A stretch of DNA of 64,000 nucleotides, taken from assembly GCF_902362185.1 (NCBI RefSeq), contig NC_044497.1, forward strand, positions 50,566,776 to 50,630,775, given 5' to 3'. The notes beneath the pieces are model-generated. The model worked only from the letters and a program-made list of their open reading frames with translations, was not told the DNA's origin and made no database searches. This document shows, piece after piece, positions 43,001-56,000 of the stretch; position 1 is the first letter of the stretch, and the number at the start of each line of letters is the position of its first letter. The position numbers and the translations under genes are program-made. The stretch is from Chanos chanos (Eukaryota > Chordata > Actinopteri > Gonorynchiformes > Chanidae).

Positions 43001-45316
43001 GTTTCCAGTCTTCGTGTTTAACTAAAATAGAAAAAAAAAAAGAACAGGTCAATCACATTTTCTGGGACGCTTAGTACTACATGATTGGTTGAAACTATTA
43101 AGAAGCAAACAAAGCAGAGACTCACCCTCCTGCTTGACCATGAAGTTGGTGATCTCTGATTCTTGACTGGGCATGTTGATGTTGGTGAGCAGCGTAAAAA
43201 CATTGTTCTGATAGACAGGCATCACCGCCTACAATAATCAGACACATGTAAATTCTCTCAAAATCCCGATAACTAAGAAATCATATATGCATTAGAAAAA
43301 ACCCTAGGCCTTCGCTGTGAATGAAATTCAGCCAAGCTCTTCGGAATACAGAACAACCAATCTCTAACGCCTCATGTTTCTTTTTTCTAGAACATGAACC
43401 AAATCCATTTGATTTCTCCTGTCCGATTCACACTCACCCCTTTGTTTTTATCCATAACTCTGGCCACATTCACACGGATAGAAGTCATGACATAGAATCG
43501 AACATCATCCATCTCCAGAAACTCCTGGAACCTAGAGATGAGCAAAGCCATGTCCTCCTTTTCTGAGAGCAGACCGCCCACCACTGCCTAAGCAAACGGT
43601 AAACAGTCTATTAGAATCTATTGACGATATACATAACATCACCTATATAATAACTCTTGAATCACAGGACATCTTCAACCACAATCCATTGTACTGATAT
43701 AATATGTTAATCCCATTTATTTCTGTTCCAAAACCATCAGAACAGATTCTGCTGTTGGCAGTAACATAAATATATGGTACAATATATTAAGCTACAATAG
43801 TACAATCATTCATAAAGATCATTTAACAACTTGATATACAATACCTACATGCCTATAAGGAAGTGTCTTCTCTTATGAGATGTAAACGAATTTACCTGTA
43901 TTAGCTCTCTGGGAAAATTGTAATGCTCACACCAGTCCATCTTTTGAAGTGGGTGCTTCCCTTCAGCTGATGCAAACTTCATTAGAGTACAAAGACAACT
44001 CTCCTACAGAGAGACAGAGAGCAGCATAAAACCAGCGCAATCACTTCTGAAGGAGGACATCAGCTGGAATGCTGGACATCAGTTGTCAAAGCACAGACAT
44101 TTTTTTTTTTAACAAGGATTCACAAGGTCTTTAAAAGTGGGTGATTATTAGATTTGGGAACTTCTTAGGAACAAGGGCTATTAAGCTGTTAAAATGTTAA
44201 GCTCTTATAATGGTAATCTAACCCACTGACATGTCATTCTCTAATTTTTTCAGTCCTCATGCTACAAAAACAACACTGTAGCTAACTCATTAACACATCA
44301 ACTGTCAAAACTTAGAACCATTACCTCATCCACATATGAAAAAAAAGAAAAAGAAAGATCATAACTTCTTGGGTGATATCTGGGGAAAAAGAGCGATGCA
44401 GTGGTTTACATGGGATTGTCAGGACCATCTGTGCTGCTTACCTTCACTTGGAATGATTCATGGCCAATGTTCTCCAGCAGAGACTCCACACAGTCGTTGT
44501 AACGATGTCGAACAAATATATGGTACTTTTCATCCGCACTGCGATCACCTGGCATAACAAAAAGTCTCTCTCAACCTCACTATTTCCATTTTACTATTAT
44601 CGTGCAATTTCATTACACATTTTCCAGTTACCTTTAAAAAAAAAAACAGTGCTCAAGACTTTGTATGCTTAGGCTCTGTAATTCTGCTAGTCCCTTTTTC
44701 ATTCAGTAATTACTTAACGCTTGAGCGAGGGAGTGGACCAGGGAGTGAAGAGTGTGAAAATGAACATTGGGAGTACAGACAGGATCACCAAGTCGAGCCA
44801 CAAACCAGTAAGGCACTGTAACTTGTAGTCCTGTCTTACCTTCTAAAATTTCTTCTTCCTTGGGCAACTGACCGACGTACAGGTCACCCCTCTCCAACAG
44901 AGTGCAGAAGATCCTGCTACAGGCATTGACCGCACAGAGTATCTCTTTCTCTCTCTCAGACTGGGAAAGACAAACGTATTAACACTCCAGTAACAGAGAC
45001 ACTAAGAGCGATAACAGACTGCTATATAATCTATAAAACAACACCGACAACAACGTTTATCCACTACCTAATGTAACACACTGCGATACTTTCCTATTGA
45101 CAATGCTTAACTAAGCTAACTTATGCTATCGTACTGTAAACAGAAAAGCTAAAAATGACATACCTGCAGGTATTCAAGAATGTCAAATATATCGTTGGCA
45201 TGCTTTCTGTTTTGAATTATGAGATCTACTTTAGAGTTTATGTCCTTTTTGAAAGAAATCTGGCTGCTCTCATCTGTACCGCTCCGTTTCACGTTGCTGC
45301 TCTTGGACGGCGCCAT
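40095..45316 (-). CDS. noc4l: Nucleolar complex protein 4 homologue
   Basis: Homologue of yeast Noc4, which works with Nop14 in the nucleolus for 40S subunit maturation and export. Fifteen coding exons: 45164-45316, 44840-44960, 44442-44548, 43896-44003, 43438-43587, 43126-43228, 42987-43021, 42824-42874, 42628-42739, 42234-42294, 41968-42078, 41586-41749, 40595-40677, 40389-40502, 40095-40214. Total 1593 nt, 530 residues; human has 516. The C-terminal half carries the CBF/Mak21 (NOC) domain: AFDRMWLGFLKHKLP, LPYMSEPTLLIDFLTAAYDV, GGAISLLALNGLFVLI, YPDFYKKLYNLLDP, ARFFHLANIFLSSTHLP and LPFICNLIRRHPACRVLIHR. It ends with QSPKEVLGVHFCLD. The N-terminus MAPSKSSNVKRSG is basic. A poly(A) signal lies at 39952-39957, with another at 40017-40022. 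Confidence 0.96.
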
Positions 45317-46019
45317 GATACCGTTGTAGAGAAAGTGAGCCGCTAATCTATAAAAATGATGTTGCCCCCCTGTGGCAAATGAACGTATAGGTGTGGCGTG
45401 GATGAAGCCTGTGGCCGTGCGCAGAAGCTACACCTACTATTAAGTGCATTTTTTGACAGAAACTCGGTTGGAAGAAAATATTGAATACAAAAAAGAACCT
45501 CCAACAACGCCTTAAGAGGCCCAGAGAGGAAAACAGACGTTTTATTTCCATTGTGCATTTAAAGCACAGGCTCTTTAAGTGGGACTCCAGTGGGACCATA
45601 ATAAAGATGTGATGGGCCAGCTGATGTGGGGGAGATTATGTTATTATGTTTTAATAACAGAGATTATTATATTGATGTATATATATGCTGCACAGTGCGG
45701 TGCTGTTAGTGTGGAGTACAAAATGTTTGTTGACAGAGCAAGTTTTCGCCCACGGGCTGTGACAACACGTCTCATACCACACAGTGTCTTAGTTGTATCA
45801 TGAAGCTAAATGTGGCAGCTGAGTAGGATCATGGCACAGGCACTTAAACAGAAAAAGACAGGTACCAGTACAATGAGGGCAGGACCAAAGTCTGTGCCAT
45901 GAATATTCCACAGTGATGATGATTATATACACCAATAATTTGAATATTTCAATAGTCTACACATCTGAAAGAATTCTACAGAGAACAACGCAAAACGACT
46001 GGAAATGTAAAAAGAAATG
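45317..46019. other. Intergenic region between pus1 and noc4l
   Basis: About 700 bp between the end of pus1 and the start of noc4l, both on the minus strand. It should hold the noc4l promoter and 5' UTR. No coding segment recognised. Confidence 0.5.
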
Positions 46020-46068
46020 TTTATTTCAAGAACTTATGTGGACAAGAACATGATATTCTAAGCCAAAG

Positions 46069-46074
46069 TTTATT
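46069..46074 (-). promoter_or_regulatory. pus1 poly(A) signal (AATAAA on minus strand)
   Basis: TTTATT on the plus strand, 68 bases past the pus1 stop codon; a second copy lies at 46020-46025. Confidence 0.5.
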
Positions 46075-46141
46075 TCCAAAAAGAAAGAATATAAAGCCTG
46101 AGGAAAAGCAAAATAAAAACATGTCCACTCTTCGCTGTAGT

Positions 46142-48042
46142 TCAGTCAGATCCATTCCCATCTTCATTATCATCCTTCAACACAATAATAAAAAAAACAT
46201 TAGAATAATGTTTAAAATGCAAACGGTATTGAAAATTGACAATGTCTTATAGCAATTATAAAACTTAAGGTGTGACTAAAATGAAAAGTCCTTGCAAATA
46301 AATTGGGCCCCCCCCCCCCCCCTCCCCCACAATGCACATAACTACGTTATTAACCATTTGGAATCCTTCTTTTATAACCGGTCAAAAACAACTGCATGAA
46401 CATCGCTCACTTGTTGCACGTGATTCCCATCCTTGCGTTGCTGTGCGCCTGCTGCCGTGCCCTCAAAATTGTGAATAGGGAGCGTGGCCATCCAGCTAAC
46501 CATGGACCTCTCCTGCAATTCTGTCTCAATGATGCTAGGGTAGATGTATTCCTCCTTAAAAGCGGCTACGGCGTCCTCCTGCTCCGTCCACTCCAGTGAC
46601 TCGTGGAGGCCGTCGCTTCCGAAGCGTTTGTTGTACCTGTCAAAGTGCACTCTCTCCAGGACCAGTCCCAGCCCGGGGGCTTTGGGCACATCTACCTTCT
46701 CTTCACCCCAGCTTCTTTCAATCACCTCCTCATTTACATAACCCTTTACCACAGCGATCACCAGACCAATCATCTTCCTGATCTGATGCATCATGAAGCT
46801 CTGGCCCCGCACAGTGATAACTGCAAACTCCGCCCCCTTTCGTACAAAGGGCTCCCCGCAGTACATCTGTGTGATGTAGCGCCGTGCGCTTGGGTCTCGG
46901 GGACCTTTTTGGGAGGTGAAGTTGTGGAAATTGTGGGTTCCTTTATAGCAGGCAAAGAGCCTGTTTACCCTCTGTAGTGTTTCGGTTTCCAGACGGAATG
47001 AGGTGTCTTCTTGGTCGTGATCTTTGGGCGAGAAAGCAACGGTGGGAAGCATGTAGGAATACGTTCTGCCATCGCAGTTGTTTTTGGCGTTGAAACCACC
47101 AGTGACTCTCTTGAAACCTAAGAACAAGTAAAATGGGAAAACTGTATGTGTTGTAATTTCATCATATTGAGTTAAGACCTGCAACTGCCAGAGTCACACT
47201 TTAATAACTCAAGGATTTGAACCTAACAAGTATGGTCTCTCACCTAGAATCCTAATCTGAGGTGGGAGGTGTGTATTTATCTTGTCCACCAAGTCTTCAA
47301 GTAACCACAGTTTAAGAGACACAACTTGACCAGCTGCAGACACACCCTTCAAAAGAGGCATTATAAGGTATATATGACAACTGTTCAGTGTTTCTAGATA
47401 TTATTTGGACAATTTAGTGATGCACTACACCTTGTCAGTCCTTGCACATCTCTGGAAGGACATCTTTTTCATATCATCCATGTGGTTTTCAGGAATACAT
47501 CCAGCCTTCACCAAAGCCATGACCAAGTCGTCTTCGAGGGTTTTGAACTGTGTAGCTGAAGGATTTCTCTTAAGAAAGAAAATGAGACTTTTAAAAAGCA
47601 GACGTTTAAAAAATGTGTAAAACTAAACATTGAGTTTCTGTTGACTCACCTGCATACCATAATATCCCTTTCCTGAATATGCCATTAGCAACACCACTTT
47701 TCTTTTTGGAAATTTCTTCTCGTTACTGGTCTGATCTTCATCTATTTTCAGTTTCTTATCAACATGCTCAGTATCGCATGTGTCATGCTCCGGACTCCTT
47801 TTCAGCACCTTGACTGGGGGTTGAACTACTTCTTCACTCATCATCTTAGGGAAAGTATGAAAAGACCGCAACCTCTCACACTGATGTGGCCTACCTGAAA
47901 AAAAAAGATAATACATACTTACACTCACAGCGATCTTTTAAGAAATGTAAAAGACGCATAACAAAATAAACATACCTTGGTTTTTGAAAAGCAATATCAA
48001 TCGTGGACTTAAGGCACTAACTATCAGACGGCATTTCAGCAT
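46142..48042 (-). CDS. pus1: tRNA pseudouridine synthase 1, nuclear/mitochondrial
   Basis: TruA-family enzyme that turns uridine into pseudouridine in tRNAs (positions 27/28 and others). Exons: 47976-48042, 47650-47894, 47431-47568, 47244-47346, 46411-47117, 46142-46174; total 1293 nt, 430 residues (human 427). Conserved blocks: [39 protein letters not shown] with the catalytic Asp in [37 protein letters not shown] and [20 protein letters not shown]. The first exon encodes a basic, hydrophobic start ([19 protein letters not shown]) that looks like a mitochondrial presequence; a later Met-Met-Ser-Glu-Glu start could give a nuclear form. The last coding exon adds only [10 protein letters not shown]; its acceptor (ttgaag) is mediocre, and read-through past the 46411 donor would end at 46372 instead. 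Poly(A) signals are at 46069-46074 and 46020-46025. Confidence 0.95.
46308..46322. repeat. C15 homopolymer
   Basis: In the last pus1 intron; reads as G15 in the pus1 transcript. Confidence 0.9.
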
Positions 48043-49200
48043 TTCTTATGAACACGTCTTCGATAATTACAGCTCCTGGCTGCTCCTTTTAATCTGTTTC
48101 GTTAAAACAGTATTATTTCTATGACTTCCAGTTTTGCTTACACTACCACGGTACTCACATGGAGTTGTTGAACTATAACCTTTCTCCAAATATCGCGAGC
48201 GTTTAGCAATTGGATTAAATTGGATTTATTGTAGCAAAGAGGAAAATCACCTACCGCTATCTTCACTCGTAAAGTTCATGAAAAACGATTTCGAAAGAAG
48301 ATTAAAAAGTATAGACAGAAATGATAAAGGCGCACACATAAAGACTGTGAAGTCAGCAACAGTTCAGCTGCACTAGCTGTAGGTGGAAGCTTGCATCAAT
48401 GCGCAATCACCGGCGTCCGCATCCGGAAATTTTGGTCGACGCTTTTTTCGTTCAAAAGTTCACGTAGACTGAGACGTATTATTAAAATAATAATACAAAA
48501 GGCAGCCAAACAAATTCTGTAAGCGCCTTTATAGTGTAACAACTGACGCTGTACTAAAGTCTCCCCATTTATGCTTATACAGCCTATACTGTTGTTTCAT
48601 GCAACGCTGAATTCTAGGTAATAATGTATGTGTTCCTATAAGGCAGTTTATATTAGATTATCACAAACCTTAAAAAGGTCAGATGCTCTGGTAGTTCAAC
48701 GTTTTGCAGTCTAGCTATTTTTTCAGGCATTTCCCCCCTCCAAATATTTATACATATCCCATCACAAATTTCTGGATGAAAAACTGCCAAAGGACACTTT
48801 AGAATTGATCATTCCATATACTATCAGTTGAACTGATCTGGATTTAAATCATTAACTGATTCCATTGCTCATTTCAGTGTTTTTTTTTTTTTCTTTTCTT
48901 TAATGCGCATTCGCAGTGAGCATTCACATGTTATCGTACTTTGAGATCCTAGTCCTTACTATCCTGTTCGAAGCAGCATCTCCTGTAATCCACATTCTCA
49001 CTAATGTGTAATCATGACAAGTCCCATGTAAGATACAAAACCATGACAACACTTTTATAAGTGAACCTGAATGTCACTGAAGTCAAGACTGAACAGATGA
49101 AAAAGGAGATAGCAATGAAAGAAAAGGAAAGTTAGGGGAAAAAACCCCAAAACAAAACAAGAGGGAGTAGGGAGAGGGTGAAGTATCTCAACATTTTTTT
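48043..49200. other. Intergenic region between ulk1 and pus1
   Basis: Between the probable ulk1 3' end and the pus1 start codon; should contain the pus1 promoter (an ETS-like CCGGAA is seen near 48422). No gene recognised. Confidence 0.5.
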
Positions 49201-49223
49201 TTTTTTTCAATTTTCACTTTTTT

Positions 49224-50238
49224 TTTATTGGTGTTGCACCTTTTAAAGCAAAGTAACATCACATAGACAATGAAATATTGTGTACAGTTCCTCTTGCATT
49301 TTACAGAGCGGACTATCTGAAATGTTAACAACAGTCTAGCAATGACAGGGGAAGATAGTATTTGTCTTTGGTGAGGGGAACAGGAAGATTCTCGCCATGC
49401 AGTCATTTGTCATATACATTTGAGCAATAACTTAATTTACAACCCTTATTTACAAGTCATAATGAAAAAAAAAATCAAGATAAAATATATATGCTTGTCA
49501 CCTCTGCCGAAAAAAAAAAGAAAAAAAGAAAGAGACAGACTATTCAGAATTAATGTGTAAGCACAGTAGCAAACTTTCAAGTTGTATGGAAAAAACAAAA
49601 GAAAACAAAAAAACAACCAAACAAACAAAACAAACAAAAAACGTGTGTTTAGTGATCCCATCTAACAATCCAGCTTTTAGTGTTACATATTCACTCTTTA
49701 ATATTAGAGTGTACTTGTACAAAGAGAAGCAGAAACTTCTATTACCTCTATGAAGCTCGTCAACTGCCCTGTCAGAGGAGTTTTTCATGATTTCCATGGA
49801 CAATTTTTTTTTTACATATGATTCAGATTCACACTGCTACTACGCAACAAATGCTGTTTGTCCCCATTAAAACCTGGCACCAACACTTGACTTCTGATGA
49901 GTGAGTGCTCAAGCTAATGCATTGGAACGACAGGAGCCGGAGATGAATTATTTCGATGAATTATTTCACTATTTGAGCAGTGAAAAGGAAACAAAAGGCA
50001 AATCTGCCTCCTCTGCAGATGTAAACAGATGATTATATTAACAAAACACTGTAGCCCTATCTGAATACGTGTGACGCAGAAAAAAAAAAAAGAAATGAAA
50101 AAACACCCTGAATACTGCTCAAACTGTACTGCAACTGGCCTTCCATACAGAATGCAAACTGGACCTTTGAATTCACAGCGGTCTATACATTACTAACATG
50201 GGCCTACACTTAAACATGTTTGCTTTGTCATTTAGGAA

Positions 50239-50278
<40 letters not shown>

Positions 50279-52697
50279 TGATGAACCTCCAACAACTTAC
50301 AAACACATGACTCAGGCACACAACCTATAGCTTTCTCAAGCAAAAAAAAATCTTACAGCCATTTCACTGCATCTTAAACAAATTTCACAAAAAAAAAAAA
50401 AAAGAACAAACAGACAAACGAGAATCCACTTTTAGCTACTTGAGGTTGATAAACATGAATGTGTGAACACAATTAAACTTTTTTTTTTTTTTCAGTGTAC
50501 AAAATTTTATGTTTTGCTTTTTTTTATTGAAGGCACATTCTTCTTTTTTTGTTTGTTTGTTTTAAATAGCTCAGTATTTACCTGTCAAGATACAGGTGAT
50601 AATCTTCTAAGAATGAAAAAAACGTAAAACAACCCTAAAGTTAAAAAGCACTCCAAACAGACACACTAAAACAATAGATGGAAAGTAAAAATGTAAGATT
50701 ATCTATGTTCTATGTGCACAAAAACAAGTTTGTTTTTTTTATATATATTTAATTATTTTCCTCAAAACAGTGCTGAATAATTCTCTAGATGTGCCAGGAG
50801 CAAGATGGTACTAACTTAAGCCCTGTCCTTTAGTTAACTGGTCCACATTCTGCACGACATTTAGCAGGCACTAAAACACACATGAATGTGCACACCAGAT
50901 CCATTTGGGTGTAAAGCCAACACATAAGGCTCTGACTAGAGCATGCACAGTTCAAGCCAAAACCACAAAGTACCTGTGGTCAGAGTAAGGGAAAATGATT
51001 AGGGATATTTCCTTCATCTGCTGTGCCATTCTCACAGTTCATACACTGCTGTAACTGCAAAAGCGGAGTAGCATTCTCCTTCCCTTTGGGAACTTAAAAG
51101 GAGGCTGATCAAATTCATCCATTGCAAGAAAAACTCCTACACTAAATTGTCCCTATAATCCCTAACGTTCTCAATTCCTTTGACAATATCTGTCATATTC
51201 ACTGAATAAATAGAATAGAAATCATTTTGTCAGGGCACCTAATAGGTTTCTCTTCTTTGGGAGAAATGTTTGGGATAAAAATTAACGTATGCATCCAGGC
51301 ATGTCATACAGTGAGATAATTGTCAAGAGAGGTGCGGTTCTCTCCTGCTTTTACTGTTTATGTAACCTCACTAATAAACTGTTTATTTTTCCACTCGTGA
51401 ACTGACAATGCACACATACATTCATATCAATGATTGAAAAACAAACAACTGCTCAGTTGAGAGAGGTTTTCTAAAAATAAATTAATGATAAATTAATAAA
51501 GGTATTTGGAAACATCTTCTCCTCAGTGAATGACTAATGTTGGTCAGATTCTTAAAAAGGAAAAAAAAAAGGGGGGGACATCTGATTGGTCAACATTATC
51601 TAAAGTGCTAAGCATGGCTTCACTGACTAAAAATAAACATACGATAAAATTTACAAATAAAACCAGGTGCAAAACAAAAGGGACTGCCTAATATACATTA
51701 GAAAATCGAATACTGTATTTGAGTTCAAAATAAAACAGCCTTGTTTCATGCTGCTGGGTTGTTACACAATATGTAATAACAACTCCTCATTCTTTAGTTA
51801 AGGGCAGTTTCTCTTAATGATGCCTTTTTGCTAAGTCGAGAGAGCCTGTGCTAATGTGGCAACATTCATCTACAGGTAAACTACTTCCCTTTTCTGATGA
51901 AAATATTCAATCAATGAGTACCTCTTCTCAAATGTTCAAATTCATTCAAATCAAACTGGAAATAAAGTGACATCAATTCAGATTCATAGTATGATTAAAG
52001 GGAATGTGACCTTGTGACATGTGGAGTGGGTAATATCTTTTGGAGGCAAGAAATGATTCTGAGGGTAAAATGGGTCACTATGAATACGAGTACTTGGTTA
52101 TTCAGTCCAGCTCCGTGTAACCTGCCTCACACCCCACTGTCAGCTGACAATGTACTGACAGAGAAAAGCTTATCTTAGATCTATTTCAGGACTAGCATAG
52201 CTTTTATCGAGCACAGCTTTTTTTTAAAGAGGCGATATTGCAAACACGACCACCTGTGACCAGCCGGAGCCGAGCCATTGACTGGCTCAAACTGTGTGTG
52301 AGAGAACATTGAGAATTATTGATCGAACTGGACTGTTATAAGTGACTGCTAACAGTTCAGTGATATACTATGTGTTGTGATAAGAACTGGTCCCTGCAGG
52401 CGTCGCTAATGCTACGTGCCTGCCCGTGTGTTATGAGCGCGTGGTAAAATCTTCATTTATCCAGCAAAATACACCGCACCTGGTTGGCCAAGCCGGCCCG
52501 GTTTCAGTATGACCACAGTGCCCGAGGGTTAGGTCAAAGACAAGACACCTCAGGTCATCTGATCTGGACGCTCAGTGGCACATAAGGGATGGAAAGACGT
52601 GAAGAGAGATCCACACAGAGCAGAATGGATGTGGCTGAGTGGAATGTGGGAAATCCGCTGAGTTTGCAGTGCCGCGCTAGAACGACGTTTGAGATTT
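49224..52697 (-). other. ulk1: Probable long ulk1 3' UTR
   Basis: About 3.5 kb of AT-rich sequence without a recognisable coding segment, directly after the ulk1 stop codon. AATAAA signals on the minus strand lie at 51382-51387, 50523-50528 and 49224-49229, so several UTR lengths are possible. It includes A and T runs and an A-run plus (TA)n tract at about 50236-50279. The end point is inferred from the last signal before pus1. Confidence 0.5.
50236..50279. repeat. A-run joined to (TA)n
   Basis: In the probable ulk1 3' UTR. Confidence 0.9.
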
Positions 52698-53045
52698 TTA
52701 GACGCAAAGCCCGGACTGCAGAGCGGTGAGACGCCGCTCGATACACTGCTTGCCTGCAGGGAGAAGTAAACAAGCCATCGTGAAGACATATGGCATACGG
52801 AATTTAAATAATCGTACGTTAAATGTGAAGGCTTTATAAATGTGTGGATTGGACCGGTTGAAGACCATGGTAACTCACACTTGCTGATGCTGAGAATGTC
52901 TGCCTGCTCTGTGAGAAGGAGGGACAGACCCTCCATCAACAGCAAGGCTTTATGGTAACGCTGCACTGACGCCTCACCCTGTCGGAACATCTCATCAAGA
53001 GCAGCAGCCTGCACCTGCAAAGTCAAGGAAAGGAATATTCCAATT

Positions 53046-53096
<51 letters not shown>

Positions 53097-56000
53097 TTCA
53101 GATCTGAAGCACCATGAGATTGTTCTATCGATTCACATTTAAACACACAAATGCCCGTTTTAGCATTACGTCATCAACTTCTAAACGGATTGAGAAAATA
53201 TTCTTTTAAATGTTCTTTTTAATTCTGTTGATAAAATCTACGGATTCTAAGATTCTGTTCACTTGACTGGCGCCAGCAGCATGACGAGAATGAGAATAAG
53301 TGGCCAGACAAAGAGACAGAGAAAGAAGACAGGGAAAAAGCATTGCCCATGTGCTAATTGCTTTCTCCTTACCATCTGTACAGTGTGACTGAAGAGCAGT
53401 CTCTCTGCAGTGATGGTGTTGATGTGGTCCATGAGGCGTTGTTTACGAGAGAAGAAATGCTCCAACCGGGCACTCAGGGAGCGGCACGATGTCACGCTGG
53501 ACTTGTAAAGGTCGTTCAGTTTCCTAACCACTGTCCAACGGTCAAGAAAATACAATCCGTTATTGACTAAACGTTAAAATTTGCAATCAGAAAACGACAC
53601 TAGCTATGGACGAAGGAGAGGCGTTTGGAGAATCGTTATGATTCCAAGCTTTAAATAAATGCTACAAGTGGTTCTTTACCTTGTTTAACAGTGGTGGAAG
53701 GATAGAGCTTCCCCTGTTTGATGCCTTCCATAGCTGTGGTCAGAGCAGATGACAGGAGTTCTGCAGCCTTCATGTACAACACCAATTGTTCTGCATGACT
53801 GCAATGCACAAACAGCATATCTCCCATTATATATTTTTTCATTTTTACTTCACCATTATGCCAACTCTGCATAACAACTTCTCTTACTTTTGAACAATGG
53901 GGAGCAGATGTTACAAAAACCCCCAAAAACAAAACAAAACAAAACATCAGTTTGTGTAAATTCTCTTAAGTGGGGAGTTGTTGATCTGATTAGCACTTGT
54001 GTTGAATCTAAGTCGAGTTCCTGACCTCCACTCTCGACTCAGTGAGCTGATTTGGTCGGCCACCAGGCTCTGCTGCTGGAGCAGGCAGGTGGAGGCGGTG
54101 TTGTCGTGGTCAGCCTCTCCACCTCTGGCTCCCGCCACCTCCGTCATGCAGCGCACAAACTCCAGTGTGAAACGCAGCCTACGTAGGATTTCTGTATGCT
54201 CTTGCTACGGCGGGAAAAGGGAACGAGTTTCAGACTGACAGGTAAAAAACGCCCACACGTATACACATACGATAAAACCTTCACCGTCTCTACTGACTTA
54301 CAACAAATACACGAGAACGTGCAATGACTAGACACATAAACTGTGTACATTAACGTACAAATACGCAAAAACAGAGTAACAGAACGTTACGAGAGGTCAG
54401 ACAAGACAATGGCTCACACAAACTCCTTCAAAAAATGCAAATCCTAACCTCCATGAGCGTCTCCTCCGGCAGCTCCGGGGCCTCAAAAGTGACTGCTCCC
54501 CCCAGGCTGGCTGGACTAAAGCCATAGCGTGGACTCGAAGGGCCCTCGCAGCCATCCACGCAAATGCCTGCCTGGGCATAACGGCTTGTGTAGGAGCCCA
54601 CCGGGCTGATAGAGCTTGAGGAGCCTGCAAAAGGAGAGGCGAGTGGGATTAGGGTCAGGACATCACAGGTAGCTGAAGAGAATCATCTACATGCAAAACA
54701 ATGCAGGAGCCGCTCCATTGACCAACCGGCGTAATTTAAGTCAACGAATTATTAACTTTGTTGCACCTACAACGGGGTTTCGACGGAAAATTCACCTGAG
54801 AACTTCCTTGAGCGAGAGGTCTGCGGTGGTGTGCAACCACTGGGTGGAGAACCCACTGTGAACACCACCCGTGCTGGACTGCCCGAGCCTACTACCATGG
54901 CTCCACCAGGTGGCGCTACAAAGCACAGAAGAGAGTCGTGGTGGTTAGAGAGAGAAATGGTTTATTAGCACTGTAAAAGGGCAGAAGAATCACGAAATAA
55001 CCTTATCGGTTTGGCTATCGATTGTAGATCTGATGTTGATCAAAGTCTCCCTATCGTAGGTGATCATCACGTTCAAAATTATAGTGCTCTTGCATAAAAT
55101 ATTGTGAATAAATTAACAAAAAAGTTCAATTTAAGATAGAGCTCAGAGAACGACAGCCATCTTGACGGCACGTTACCATGCGTTGAACAGTTTTCCGTAA
55201 AGCTACCTCATAAAAAAATCACAAATCATACCCAACGGATAAGAAGTGAACTTTCTGTACATTTGCAAGCCTTAAAATGTCCTACTTGATTTGACAATTA
55301 CTTCACTCTATGAGCTGACATCAGACTGTGGAAAAATCCCTTCATATAGTCTGATTTGCTATCATGCTGTGCTCCACTTTCAAAGGAAGAAAGTACTCTT
55401 TCTTACTAAATAAAGCACCAATAATCCTAACTGACCCATTTAGATAACTAATCAACAGATAATGAGACCTTTGAATATTTTCAGTCATAAAATCTGCTAC
55501 TGTTTTGACAACGCAACAAGTTCAATAAAATAAAAAGAACATTCATGACAGTTATCTAAGTTTTTATGAACTGTGAAAGACCAACTTATTGAGCAATAGT
55601 GGAGCCCATAGAACTTTTCTTCCTTTCACGTTAAGTTAACAATACAAGATGTGGAAGAACATACATGACTACTAGAGCAGAGTGTTTAAGTTCTCGCTGC
55701 TGACACTGTGTCCTTTGACACTAAAACCAAACAGGAACAGACGGTGTGTGAATGAGAGCGGTCACCTGTGATATCTATGGCTCTGTCGGCGTTAAGGTTC
55801 TCCATGCTCCCTCTGTCTCCCAGCTGACCCCCGAATGCTGCCATCAGCAACATGTCCGACAGGCGACCAGCGCTCTGGGACCTGGGTGGAGAGGTGGTGA
55901 GAAAACACATCAAAGCGAAAGGTTAAAGGTTAAAGGTTAAAAGAGGCACATATAAAAACACGGGAAGATAAAGAATGTGAAAAGTAGGGGGGGGGGGACG

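Noticed and set aside
46372-46410. In-frame continuation of the long pus1 exon to a stop codon at 46372
   Set aside because: A good donor (gtgagc) at 46410 and a downstream exon that ends in an acidic tail give a better gene model; kept only as a possible retained-intron form.
55915-55942. Heptamer repeat (GGTTAAA)3 resembling a telomere repeat
   Set aside because: Does not match the vertebrate TTAGGG unit and has only about three copies.
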